Positions 27,445 through 35,703 of a DNA stretch of 59,751 bases are shown here, in pieces. This DNA is from Paracoccaceae bacterium (GTDB lineage Bacteria; Pseudomonadota; Alphaproteobacteria; Rhodobacterales; Rhodobacteraceae), in assembly GCA_019911965.1 (NCBI GenBank), contig JAIOJF010000013.1, positions 1 through 59,751 of the forward strand. The letters run 5' to 3'. Position numbers and translations under genes: made by a program. Numbering within the stretch: the first letter of the stretch is position 1; each line of letters opens with the position of its first letter. Below the pieces are notes generated by a model that was given only the letters and a program-made list of their open reading frames with translations, did not search any database and had not been told where the DNA came from.

Positions 27445-28860
27445 ATGTCTGATATCAAACCCCTGGTTCTGGATGTCGATGGCACTTACCTGAAAACCGA
27501 CATGCTGCTGGAAAGCTTCTGGAACGCGCTGGGCCGCGATCCGCTGGGATGCCTGGCCACCAGTATCCGCCATATCGGCAACCGGGCTGCGCTGAAACAG
27601 GGGCTGGTGAGGCTGGCACCGCTCAGGACCGATCTGCTGCCGGTCAATTCGGACGTACAGGCGCTGGCCGCGGAATCCATACGCTCCGGGCGCGAGGTGG
27701 CGCTGGCCTCGGGATCGGATGAAAGCCTGGTGCGCCAGTTGGCGACCGAACAGGGCCTGACGGGGCGGATTTTCGCCTCGGACGGCAAGACAAACCTGAC
27801 CGGGCGGCGCAAGGCGGTGGAATTGATCGCGGCTTACGGCGAGAACGGTTTTGATTACGCCGGCGATGCGCCGGTTGATCGCCCGGTCTGGCAGGCGGCG
27901 GAAAACGCGATCATCGTCGGGCATCACCCGGTGATCGCCAGTGATCTTGCCGCGACCGGCCATAACGTCACCGAATACGATCACCGCTGGCGCAGGCGCG
28001 ATCTGATCCGCGCCCTCAGGCCGCATCAATGGGTCAAGAACGTGCTGTTGTTCCTGCCGATGATTGCGGCGCACCGGATCGACATGGCCGGCCTGTTGAT
28101 CGTACTGGCAGCGGCGATTGCGTTTTCGGCGGCGGCGTCCAGCATCTATATCGTCAATGATCTGCTGGACCTGGAGGCCGACCGCCTGCACCCGACCAAG
28201 AAGAACCGCCCCTTTGCCTCGGGCGCGGTGCCGATCACGGTGGGCATGCTTGCGGCACTCGGGCTCGGATCCTTTGCGCTGGGCCTCGGGCTGGCGATCA
28301 GCCCGGCCATGCTGGGGATCGTGGCGCTTTATATGTCGCTGTCGCTGGCCTATTCGCTGAAGCTGAAGCGGATGCGCTGGGTCGATATCGCGACGCTGGC
28401 GGGGCTTTATACCTTGCGGGTGATTGCCGGGGCCATCGCCGCCAAGGTGGTGGCCACCGGTTTCCTGATCGCCTTCATCTTCCCGACCTTCATCACGCTC
28501 GGCTGTGTCAAGCGGCTGACGGAACTGACGCTGGCCACCTCGGACGAGCGCCTGCCGGGGCGTGGCTATGGCCGCCCGGACCGTGGCGATCTGCTGAACG
28601 TCGCGGCGCTGGGCTCGTTCGGCTCGCTGCTGGTGTTTTTCCTTTATTCGTTCACCGCAGCGGCGGACCGTCTGTATCCGAATACCTGGCAATTATGGCT
28701 GGCGCTGCTGCCGCTGGGCGGCTGGCAGGTGCGGATGATCCTGCTGGGCTGGCTGGGCAAGCAGGATTACGACCCGATCGTGTTCGCCATGCGGGACCGT
28801 TACGGGCTGGCACTGATCGCGGTGATGCTGACGCTGATGTTCACCGCCGGCACCGGCTGA
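27445..28860 (+). CDS. HAD phosphatase-UbiA prenyltransferase fusion (DPPR synthase-like)
   Basis: A 471-residue two-domain protein. Residues 1-180 are a HAD-like domain (LDVDGTYLKTD, ALASGSDESL, YAGDAPVD). Residues about 190-470 are a UbiA-type membrane prenyltransferase with the motif NDLLDLEADRLHPTKKNRP and about eight TM helices. This motif closely follows mycobacterial decaprenyl-phosphate 5-phosphoribosyltransferase (Rv3806c), which moves phosphoribose from PRPP to a polyprenyl phosphate. The fused HAD domain could then remove the 5-phosphate. The DprE1- and DprE2-like genes are immediately downstream on the other strand, which supports this reading. A GGGGGTG site precedes ATG 27445. 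The exact lipid is unknown. Confidence 0.85.
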   Translation: MSDIKPLVLDVDGTYLKTDMLLESFWNALGRDPLGCLATSIRHIGNRAALKQGLVRLAPLRTDLLPVNSDVQALAAESIRSGREVALASGSDESLVRQLATEQGLTGRIFASDGKTNLTGRRKAVELIAAYGENGFDYAGDAPVDRPVWQAAENAIIVGHHPVIASDLAATGHNVTEYDHRWRRRDLIRALRPHQWVKNVLLFLPMIAAHRIDMAGLLIVLAAAIAFSAAASSIYIVNDLLDLEADRLHPTKKNRPFASGAVPITVGMLAALGLGSFALGLGLAISPAMLGIVALYMSLSLAYSLKLKRMRWVDIATLAGLYTLRVIAGAIAAKVVATGFLIAFIFPTFITLGCVKRLTELTLATSDERLPGRGYGRPDRGDLLNVAALGSFGSLLVFFLYSFTAAADRLYPNTWQLWLALLPLGGWQVRMILLGWLGKQDYDPIVFAMRDRYGLALIAVMLTLMFTAGTG

Positions 28861-28864
28861 ACAA

Positions 28865-29602
28865 TCAGAACGACATTTTCTTGAAGATCGCTTCCGGCAC
28901 ATGCCGGATGATCAGCATGATCCAGCGCCAGAAAAACGGCGTGTAGATCGTGTTCTTCCTCTTTGCCACGGCTTTCAGGATATCGCGGGCCACGTCATCG
29001 GGGCTGGCGACCAGAAACAACCCCGGCAGCCCCCAGGTCATCGCGGTATCGACAAAGCCGGGCTTTACCGTCACCACATGCCCGCCCGAGCGGGTCAGAC
29101 GGTTCCGAAGACCCGATAGATAGGTGGCAAACCCGGCCTTGGCCGAGCCGTAGACATAATTGCTGTAGCGCCCCCGGTCGCCCGCGACCGATCCGACACC
29201 AACCACCGTGCCGCCGCCGCGAGCCTCCATCAAGGGGGCAAATTCGTGCAGGAAGCGGGTCGGTCCGGTGAAACAATCCTGCACCGTCGGGTCCAGAAGG
29301 GCAGGATCGGCATCGACGGCGGATTGTTCCGGCATCGAGCCGACGAAGACCGCGACATTCAGCATTCCGTCCTGCAATGCCAGGCGTTCGCAGATTGCCG
29401 CGAAACCGGCGGGCTTGCGGGCATCGAAGGGCACGTATTCAGCCTTGCCTGCCCCGCGCAATACGCAATCGGCGGCACCGCGTTGAAGATCGCCCGCGTC
29501 GCGCCCGGCAAGGAACACATCCGCGCCCTGTTCCGCCACCGCGCGGCCAAAGGCCCGCGCCATGGCCGAGCTTGCGCCCAGGATCAGCCAGCTTTGTTTC
29601 AT
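28865..29602 (-). CDS. SDR oxidoreductase, DprE2-like
   Basis: A 245-residue short-chain dehydrogenase. The cofactor site is LILGASSAMARAFGRAVAEQGADV, the serine region is VGVGSVAGDRGRYSNY, and the catalytic pair is YVYGSAKAG. A C-terminal hydrophobic stretch (WIMLIIRHVPEAIF) suggests membrane contact. In mycobacteria DprE2 reduces the keto intermediate made by DprE1, completing epimerisation of decaprenyl-phospho-ribose to decaprenyl-phospho-arabinose. The ATG overlaps the stop of the DprE1-like gene (ATGA), so the two are coupled. Without that partner it would be a generic SDR; context makes the call. Confidence 0.83.
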   Translation of the reverse strand: MKQSWLILGASSAMARAFGRAVAEQGADVFLAGRDAGDLQRGAADCVLRGAGKAEYVPFDARKPAGFAAICERLALQDGMLNVAVFVGSMPEQSAVDADPALLDPTVQDCFTGPTRFLHEFAPLMEARGGGTVVGVGSVAGDRGRYSNYVYGSAKAGFATYLSGLRNRLTRSGGHVVTVKPGFVDTAMTWGLPGLFLVASPDDVARDILKAVAKRKNTIYTPFFWRWIMLIIRHVPEAIFKKMSF

Positions 29603-30921
29603 GTCGCATCCCTCAGCTTCAGGCGGCGGGTCAGGTCGGTTTCCAGCGCATGGGCGGGATCGACCGCGTTTGCGGCAGCGGCAAAGGCCTCGCGCTCGTC
29701 ATACATCCCGGCGATGGTCGCCGCCGAGGCCAGCGCATCCTTGGCCAGATAAATCCGCCCGCCGGCATCGGCGGCGATATCGCCAAGTTCGCGGATCAGC
29801 CCGGCAGAGGCGGGGCGGTTCGGGAAATCCACCGCAAGCGTGAACCCTTCCATCGGGAAGGACATCATGCCGCCGCGCCCCGGCCCGAGTTTTTTCAGCA
29901 CCGCCAGGGGCGAGGCCAGCCGTGATCGCGCGATCTGCTCCAGCATCTTCGCCAAAGCCTCGCGCGCCGGGGCTTCGGGCAGGACGCATTGAAACTGGTG
30001 AAAGCCGGATTTGCCGTACAGGCGGTTCCAGTCATGCACCTTGTCCAGCGGAAAGAAGAAATCCGCCATTGCACGGTCCAGCCGCCGCCCGCCCACCGGC
30101 ACCCGGCGGAAATAGAGATGGTTGAACGCCCGCACCACCGGCGATGACAACAGGAATCCCGGCGCGTTGAACGGCACCGATTTGTGGCGCGGCGCTTTCG
30201 GCATCTGGCCGTGGCTGCCGATCTCGGCCTCCTCCAGAATGCCGCGCCCGAGCGTGGCGCCTTTGGCCGTGGCGTCGATCCAGCCGACGCAATAGGTGGC
30301 CGTCGAGGCGTCCAGCATGGCTATGAATTCCGCCAGCGTGTCGATCCGGCTTTCGCGCAGGTCCATCAGCGGGCTGGTGGCCGGGATCATGCGGATCGCG
30401 GCGGACAGGATGATGCCGGTCTGCCCCATGCCGCCGATGGTGGCGCGGAACAGATCGGGGTTGCCCTCGGGCGTGATCCTGCGCACGCGGCCATTCGTGC
30501 CCAACAGGTCGATACGCGTGACATGCTGGCCGAACGAGCCCGCGACATGGTGGTTCTTGCCATGCACATCGTGGCCGATGCAGCCGCCCAGCGTGGCGAA
30601 TCCGGTGCCGGGCATCACGGCGGGTATCCAGCCCTTCGGCAGGAACAGCCGCAGGATTTCGCCGATCGTCACGCCCGCCTCGGCCTCCAGAATGCCGGTT
30701 TCGGGATCGAAAGCCAGCAGCCGGTCAAGCCGCGTCATGTCCACCGCGCGGCCGCCCGAGTTCAGCGCCGCGTCGCCGTAGGAGCGCAGATTGCCGATCG
30801 CCGGCAGCCCGCCCTCGCGCAGGATGGCTTTCAGCGCATTGGTCTTTTCAGGCCGGGCGCGTTCGCCCGTCGCCCTCAGGACGCGGCCCCAGCCGCTGTA
30901 CTCATCCGTTTTCCAGCGCAT
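29599..30921 (-). CDS. FAD-dependent oxidase, DprE1-like
   Basis: A 440-residue FAD-linked oxidase of the DprE1 type, which oxidises the 2'-hydroxyl of polyprenyl-phospho-ribose. Family features are GNLRSYGDAALNSGG and PGTGFATLGGCIGHDVHGKNHH for FAD binding, SFPMEGFTLAVDFP, and IYLAKDA. Lys394 aligns with the catalytic Lys418 of Mycobacterium DprE1. Ala363 takes the place of Cys387, the residue attacked by benzothiazinones; the 31-residue spacing is the same. The start is taken as ATG 30921, which overlaps the upstream flippase-like gene by 20 bases; the frame continues to 30951. Confidence 0.87.
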   Translation of the reverse strand: MRWKTDEYSGWGRVLRATGERARPEKTNALKAILREGGLPAIGNLRSYGDAALNSGGRAVDMTRLDRLLAFDPETGILEAEAGVTIGEILRLFLPKGWIPAVMPGTGFATLGGCIGHDVHGKNHHVAGSFGQHVTRIDLLGTNGRVRRITPEGNPDLFRATIGGMGQTGIILSAAIRMIPATSPLMDLRESRIDTLAEFIAMLDASTATYCVGWIDATAKGATLGRGILEEAEIGSHGQMPKAPRHKSVPFNAPGFLLSSPVVRAFNHLYFRRVPVGGRRLDRAMADFFFPLDKVHDWNRLYGKSGFHQFQCVLPEAPAREALAKMLEQIARSRLASPLAVLKKLGPGRGGMMSFPMEGFTLAVDFPNRPASAGLIRELGDIAADAGGRIYLAKDALASAATIAGMYDEREAFAAAANAVDPAHALETDLTRRLKLRDAT

Positions 30922-31867
30922 TTTTCGCCCCCGTGGCCAGCCCTTCGGCAAATGGGAATATCACGATGCCAAGGCCGATGGCGAACCACAGCGTGACCAC
31001 GCGGATGATGGCGGTGGCCGGGATGGCCACTTCCAGCGGTACGCCCTGCAAGGCCAGCAGTGCGACCATCGCCGCCTCGGCCCCGCCGACACCGCCGGGC
31101 ATGCCGGTTGCCCCGCCGGTCAGCATCGCAAACAGAAAGATCGAGATCGCCGTCCACATCGGCAGATCGGCCCCCATCCAGCCCAGCAGCAGATGAAAGG
31201 CGTAGCCCTCGGCCATCCAGCCGATGCCACCAAGGATCAGCGCCAGCACCACCACGCGCGGCGCGGAAAACACCGCCAGCGCCGATGCGGCGCGGCGGGC
31301 GCGCACGAACCAGCGCGGTTTCAAGCCGCATAATCGGTAGGCACCGACCACCAGCGCGCGGAACAGGCCGGGCCGGGTGGCGATCAGCGCCAGGATCAGC
31401 GCCAGTGCCGCCACCGGCAGGCCACCCGCCAGCCCGGTTGCGCCGAACGCCAAAGCGATGGCCAGCAACAGGCCGGTCGAGGCCAGATCGCCGGCCCGGT
31501 CCACCAGGATCAGCGGTGCCAGCCGTTCAGCCCTTGCGCCGGTTTCCCGCGCGATCCAGCGCAGGCGCACCAGTTCGCCCATCCGCGCCGGGGTCATCGT
31601 CAGCGCGAAGCCACCGAAATAGTGCCGGAAGATCGTCAGCGGCGGCAGATGCAGCCCCAAAGCGCCGATATAGAGCTGCCAGCGCAGCGCGCGAAACAGG
31701 TAATTGGCCAGCGACAGTGCCAGCAGCAGCCCCACCTGCATTGCCGACACTGCCGCGATCTGGCCAAGGATGTCTTCGCCACTTGCCGCCCACAGGGCCA
31801 GCCCGACCGAAGCCAGAAAGACCACAAATACGACCACAGAGGTTTTTATTCCGTAAACACCCACCAT
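30902..31867 (-). CDS. Flippase-like membrane protein (LPG synthase TM family)
   Basis: A 321-residue protein with about eight TM helices, of the YbhN/UPF0104 family (the transmembrane part of lysylphosphatidylglycerol synthase). Family landmarks are LANYLFRALRWQLYIGALG, FALTMTPARMGELVRL and TGMPGGVGGAEAAMVAL. Members without the synthase domain are often found in glycan operons and are suspected lipid or lipid-sugar flippases. It heads the group flippase-DprE1-DprE2 with overlapping starts, so the likely cargo is the lipid-linked pentose. The ATG at 31867 begins the first helix; the frame upstream to 32065 is non-coding in appearance. Confidence 0.8.
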   Translation of the reverse strand: MVGVYGIKTSVVVFVVFLASVGLALWAASGEDILGQIAAVSAMQVGLLLALSLANYLFRALRWQLYIGALGLHLPPLTIFRHYFGGFALTMTPARMGELVRLRWIARETGARAERLAPLILVDRAGDLASTGLLLAIALAFGATGLAGGLPVAALALILALIATRPGLFRALVVGAYRLCGLKPRWFVRARRAASALAVFSAPRVVVLALILGGIGWMAEGYAFHLLLGWMGADLPMWTAISIFLFAMLTGGATGMPGGVGGAEAAMVALLALQGVPLEVAIPATAIIRVVTLWFAIGLGIVIFPFAEGLATGAKNALENG

Positions 31868-31958
31868 GCGCCACCTGCTAGGGGAACATCGTGGCAGGAT
31901 AATGGCGTATCCGCGAACGATCCGTCGTATTTTCGCAAATTGTTTCGGAATGCGGATA

Positions 31959-32663
31959 TCAGGACGCCGCCAGCCCCAGCCGCGCCTGCAGGTCTGCCAG
32001 CGCCTTGGCGTCAGAATCATCCAGCATGGCCGTCCGCGACAGGAACAATGCGGCCTGCGAGGCATGGATCAATCCATCAGCCAGCGGCTTCAGGTGGTTG
32101 GCAAACAGGGTGTCGCCGGTCGAGGTGATATCGGCAATCGCCTCGGCGGTCAGGTTCTTGACGGTGCCTTCGGTGGCGCCCTGGCTGTCGACAAGCTGAT
32201 AATCGGCCACGCCGTTCTGGCGCAGGAAATCGCGGACAAGGTTGTGATACTTGGTGGCGATCCTCAGGCGAAAGCCGTGATTGGCGCGAAACTGCGCCGC
32301 CGCCGCATCCAGATCGTCCAGCGTGTCGACATCGACCCAGCATTTCGGCACCGCCAGCACCAGATCGGCATGGCCGAACCCCAGAAGCGCCAGTTCCGCC
32401 ACAATCCGGGACCAGAGCGGGATTTTCTCGCGCACCAGATCGGTGCCGGTCACGCCAAGATGAATGCGCCCCGCCGCCAGTTCGCGCGGGATTTCCCCCG
32501 CCGCCAGCAGCACCAGTTCCACACCGTCCACACCATCCACCGCACCGGCATATTCGCGGTCCGATCCGGTACGCCGGAGGGCAACGCCCCGGTCGGCGAA
32601 CCAGTCGAAAGTCTTTTCCTGCAACCGCCCCTTGGAAGGTATGCCAAGCTTGATCGCCATCAC
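31959..32663 (-). CDS. hisG: ATP phosphoribosyltransferase, short-form HisG
   Basis: The catalytic subunit of the first step of histidine synthesis (ATP + PRPP to phosphoribosyl-ATP). It has 234 residues, the short form lacking the regulatory domain, so it needs HisZ. Landmarks are LGIPSKGRLQEKTFDWF at the start, LGVTGTDLVREK, and the PRPP-loop region LTAEAIADITSTGDTLFANHLK. The start ATG overlaps the hisZ stop by 4 bases. It is the last gene of the hisS-hisZ-hisG group. Confidence 0.95.
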   Translation of the reverse strand: MMAIKLGIPSKGRLQEKTFDWFADRGVALRRTGSDREYAGAVDGVDGVELVLLAAGEIPRELAAGRIHLGVTGTDLVREKIPLWSRIVAELALLGFGHADLVLAVPKCWVDVDTLDDLDAAAAQFRANHGFRLRIATKYHNLVRDFLRQNGVADYQLVDSQGATEGTVKNLTAEAIADITSTGDTLFANHLKPLADGLIHASQAALFLSRTAMLDDSDAKALADLQARLGLAAS

Positions 32664-33769
32664 GCACCTTCCTTCAGCGCCAGCACCAGTTCCGGGCGGA
32701 TCACCCCGCCGACGGCCGGGATCGAGCGGCCCTGGCCAAGCACCTCGGTCAGCGCATCATAGCGCCCGCCGCTGGCGATCACCGGCAAATCGCCGCGCCC
32801 ACCTGCGTAAAAGCCGAAGACGAAACCGTCGTAATATTCCAGCGTGGTGCGCCCGAACGAGCCTTCAAAATCAAGGCCGGATATGTCGATGCCCCGCGCC
32901 GCCAGCGCCTCAAGCCGTGCTTCCATGCGGTCCAGCGCCGGGGTGATGGCAGGCAGGTCGGCGGCAATCCGGCGCAGGCGGGCAAGGGCGGTATCGGATT
33001 TCTCGGCGATGGCCAGAATATCCTCGATCAGGCGCACCTCAATGCCCGGGATCGGGGCGGCGGCGGCGTCGGCCTGCAGGGCGGTGATACGGCTGGCGAT
33101 ATCGGCAGGTTCGCGCAGGCCGACATGGGCACCGGCGGCCTCGATCAATCGGGCGGCATCGGTTCCGTCTGCCGCCTTCAGCAGGGCCGCACGACTTTCG
33201 GGCACCGGGCTGAGGCCGCCGAAGCGTTCCAGCAACTGGCGGAACCGGCGCGGCCGCCAGATATGCCGCCTGAGGGCCGCCTTGCGGATATCGAGCGTCG
33301 ACAGGCCATTGACCGCCGCCATCAGGATACCCAGATCGCCGGTCGCCGCCCTGAGGTTCAGATCGCCCAGAACCCCGGCGAACAGCGCGAAGACCTCGGC
33401 GTCGGACTGCGCCGGGTTGGCGCGGTCGAACACCTCGACCCCGACTTGCAGATATTCCGAGGCCCGGTCCGAGCCCGGCTCCTGCTTGCGCCAGACCGGC
33501 CCCATATAGGTGTAGCGGGCGGGTTCCGCGCCTTCGTCCATATGCATCTGCACCACCGGCACGGTGAAATCCGGGCGCAACATCTGTTCGCCCTGCACCG
33601 GGTCATGCGTGACGAAGGCGCGGGCGCGGATATCTTCGCCGTAAAGGTCCAGCAACAGATCGGCAGGTTGCAGCGCCTCGGCTTCGACCGGCAAAGCGCC
33701 GTGATCTAGGAAGGTCTGGAACAGGCGATCAGCCTCGGCGCGGATGCGGCCTCTACGGTCGTTCAGCAT
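32660..33769 (-). CDS. hisZ: ATP phosphoribosyltransferase regulatory subunit HisZ
   Basis: A class II synthetase-like protein lacking tRNA-charging activity that forms a hetero-octamer with short HisG and gives histidine feedback control. It has 369 residues from ATG 33769; the frame extends to 33883 with implausible basic sequence that would overlap hisS. Landmarks are QMLRPDFTVPVVQMH, YTYMGPVWRKQEPGSDRASEYLQVGVE (motif 2-like) and SGGRYDALTEVLG near the C-terminus. It follows hisS by 11 bases. Confidence 0.93.
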   Translation of the reverse strand: MLNDRRGRIRAEADRLFQTFLDHGALPVEAEALQPADLLLDLYGEDIRARAFVTHDPVQGEQMLRPDFTVPVVQMHMDEGAEPARYTYMGPVWRKQEPGSDRASEYLQVGVEVFDRANPAQSDAEVFALFAGVLGDLNLRAATGDLGILMAAVNGLSTLDIRKAALRRHIWRPRRFRQLLERFGGLSPVPESRAALLKAADGTDAARLIEAAGAHVGLREPADIASRITALQADAAAAPIPGIEVRLIEDILAIAEKSDTALARLRRIAADLPAITPALDRMEARLEALAARGIDISGLDFEGSFGRTTLEYYDGFVFGFYAGGRGDLPVIASGGRYDALTEVLGQGRSIPAVGGVIRPELVLALKEGA

Positions 33770-33780
33770 GGGCCTCTCGC

Positions 33781-35364
33781 CTATTGTCGGTCCGCCGGGC
33801 GGGCGGCGCGGGCGATCATCTTTTGCACCTCGGCCACCAGATCGGCGCGGGGGATTTCCATCTGCGCCGGTTGCGCCTTCCATTCCTCGTTGGTTTCCAC
33901 CTCGGCTGCCAGCCGTGCGCCAAGGGCAAGGTCCTTGATCTGCACCACGCCGCGCGCCTGTTCATCGCCGCCTTCGATCACCGCCACCGGGCTGTTGCGC
34001 TTGTCGGCATATTTCAACTGGTTGCCGAAGTTCTTCGGATTGCCAAGGAACACCTCGGCCCGGATACCGGCATTGCGCAATTCGGCCGCCATCGCCTGGT
34101 AATCGGCCATGCGGTCGCGGTCCATCACCGTCACGATCACCGGCCCCTGGCTGTCCGCGCCAAGCCGGCCTTTTTCGCGCAGGGCGGCCAGCAGGCGGTC
34201 CACCCCGATGGAGACACCGGTCGCCGGGACTTCCTGGCCGGTGAAACGCTTGACCAGATCGTCATATCGCCCGCCCCCGGCGACCGAGCCAAACTGCCGC
34301 TTGCGGCCCTTGTCGTCGAGGATTTCAAACGTCAGCTCCGCCTCGAAAACCGGGCCGGTGTAATAGCCAAGGCCGCGCACAACGGATGGGTCGATCACGA
34401 TCCGGTCGGGGCCGTAGCCCTGGGCGGCGAGGAGGGCGGCGATCTGTTCCAGTTCTTGCACACCCTCGATTCCAATTCTTGAGTGGCTGAGGAGTTGATC
34501 CAACGCACCGAGAGTTAATTCATTGCTCGATTTGCGAGATACCAAGAATTCTGTCACTCGGGCGGCGCGATCCAAAGGCAAGCCGACCCCAGGGATAATC
34601 GCTCCACTGGAATCTTTTCTTCCCTCCGTTAGCAATTCGAGCACTCCGCTCAAGCCAACCTTATCGAATTTGTCGATTGTGCGCATAATGGCAGCGCGGG
34701 TCTCCTCTATGTCAACACTTGACTGCGCGGAAAAATGCTGTGCAACCAACCTGCCTAGGTTCTCTTCTTTTCCCAACGGCTCGCGCAGATCATTGTTCAA
34801 CAAAACGGATTCAATGAGGCCATCCAGAACCTTGCGATTATTGATCCGCACAACGTAATCGCCGCGCGGGATGCCCACCGCCTCCAGCGTATCCGCCAGC
34901 ATGGCGCAGATCTCGGCATCGGCGGCCACGCTGCCGGTGCCCACGGTATCGGCGTCGCATTGGTAAAACTGCCGGAACCGCCCCGGCCCCGGCTTTTCGT
35001 TGCGCCAGACCGGACCCATTGCGTAGCGCCGGTAGGGCGTCGGCAGGTCGTTGCGGTGCTGGGCGTAAACGCGGGCCAGCGGCGCGGTCAGATCATAGCG
35101 CAGCGCCAGCCAGTCGCCCTCATCCTCCTGCCAGGCGAAAACGCCTTCGTTGGGGCGGTCCACATCAGGCAGGAACTTGCCCAAAGCCTCGACCGTTTCC
35201 ACCGCCGAACTTTCCAGCGGATCAAAGCCGTAACGGTGATAGACCTCGGCGATCCGGGCCAGCATGGCGTTGCGTTCCACCACTTCGGTGCCGAAATAAT
35301 CGCGGAACCCTTTCGGGGTTTCCGCGCGCGGGCGGCGGATTTTCGGTTTCTTGTCCTTGGCCAT
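33781..35364 (-). CDS. hisS: Histidyl-tRNA synthetase
   Basis: A class II aminoacyl-tRNA synthetase that charges tRNA-His. It has 527 residues from ATG 35364 ([20 protein letters not shown]). Motif 2 is [26 protein letters not shown], the histidine A box is [16 protein letters not shown], and motif 3 is [13 protein letters not shown]. The HGTP anticodon domain fills the last 100 residues. Codons for residues about 170-303 (34455-34855) are far less GC-rich than the rest: about 50% over 34501-34860 against about 68-70% in sampled flanking lines. The protein reads through without a break. It heads the hisS-hisZ-hisG group and is divergent from slyX. Confidence 0.96.
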   Translation of the reverse strand: MAKDKKPKIRRPRAETPKGFRDYFGTEVVERNAMLARIAEVYHRYGFDPLESSAVETVEALGKFLPDVDRPNEGVFAWQEDEGDWLALRYDLTAPLARVYAQHRNDLPTPYRRYAMGPVWRNEKPGPGRFRQFYQCDADTVGTGSVAADAEICAMLADTLEAVGIPRGDYVVRINNRKVLDGLIESVLLNNDLREPLGKEENLGRLVAQHFSAQSSVDIEETRAAIMRTIDKFDKVGLSGVLELLTEGRKDSSGAIIPGVGLPLDRAARVTEFLVSRKSSNELTLGALDQLLSHSRIGIEGVQELEQIAALLAAQGYGPDRIVIDPSVVRGLGYYTGPVFEAELTFEILDDKGRKRQFGSVAGGGRYDDLVKRFTGQEVPATGVSIGVDRLLAALREKGRLGADSQGPVIVTVMDRDRMADYQAMAAELRNAGIRAEVFLGNPKNFGNQLKYADKRNSPVAVIEGGDEQARGVVQIKDLALGARLAAEVETNEEWKAQPAQMEIPRADLVAEVQKMIARAARPADRQ

Positions 35365-35486
35365 CAACGGGTCGTCCTTCGGGCGGGCTGATCTCAGCCG
35401 CTTCCCTACAGGAGCGGTGAAAAGGGGGCAAGGCGGGTGACGATTTGGCCTATGGCAAGGCACCGGCGCGTGCTATCGCAGGCACC

Positions 35487-35696
35487 ATGTCGGACGAACG
35501 CATCAGAGACCTGGAAGAACAGATCGCCCACCTGTCCAAAGCGGTGGATGACCTGAGCGACGTTGTCCTGCGCCAGGGCGCGGAGATCGACGTGCTGACA
35601 CGCCGGATGCGGCTGGTGATGGAGCGTCTGGCCGAGGCGGAACTGGACAACGGCGGCACCGCGCCGCTGGCGGACCAGAAGCCGCCGCACTGGTAG
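35487..35696 (+). CDS. slyX: SlyX family protein
   Basis: A small cytoplasmic coiled-coil protein of 69 residues from ATG 35487: SDERIRDLEEQIAHLSKAVDDLSDVVLRQ, then LTRRMRLVMERLAEAE. It ends in the SlyX-typical LADQKPPHW. The biochemical function is not known. The frame continues upstream to 35445, but the family start is MSDERI. It is divergent from hisS (122 bases apart) and ends 8 bases before the stop of the convergent metalloprotease gene. Confidence 0.9.
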   Translation: MSDERIRDLEEQIAHLSKAVDDLSDVVLRQGAEIDVLTRRMRLVMERLAEAELDNGGTAPLADQKPPHW

Positions 35697-35703
35697 CGCG
35701 CGG

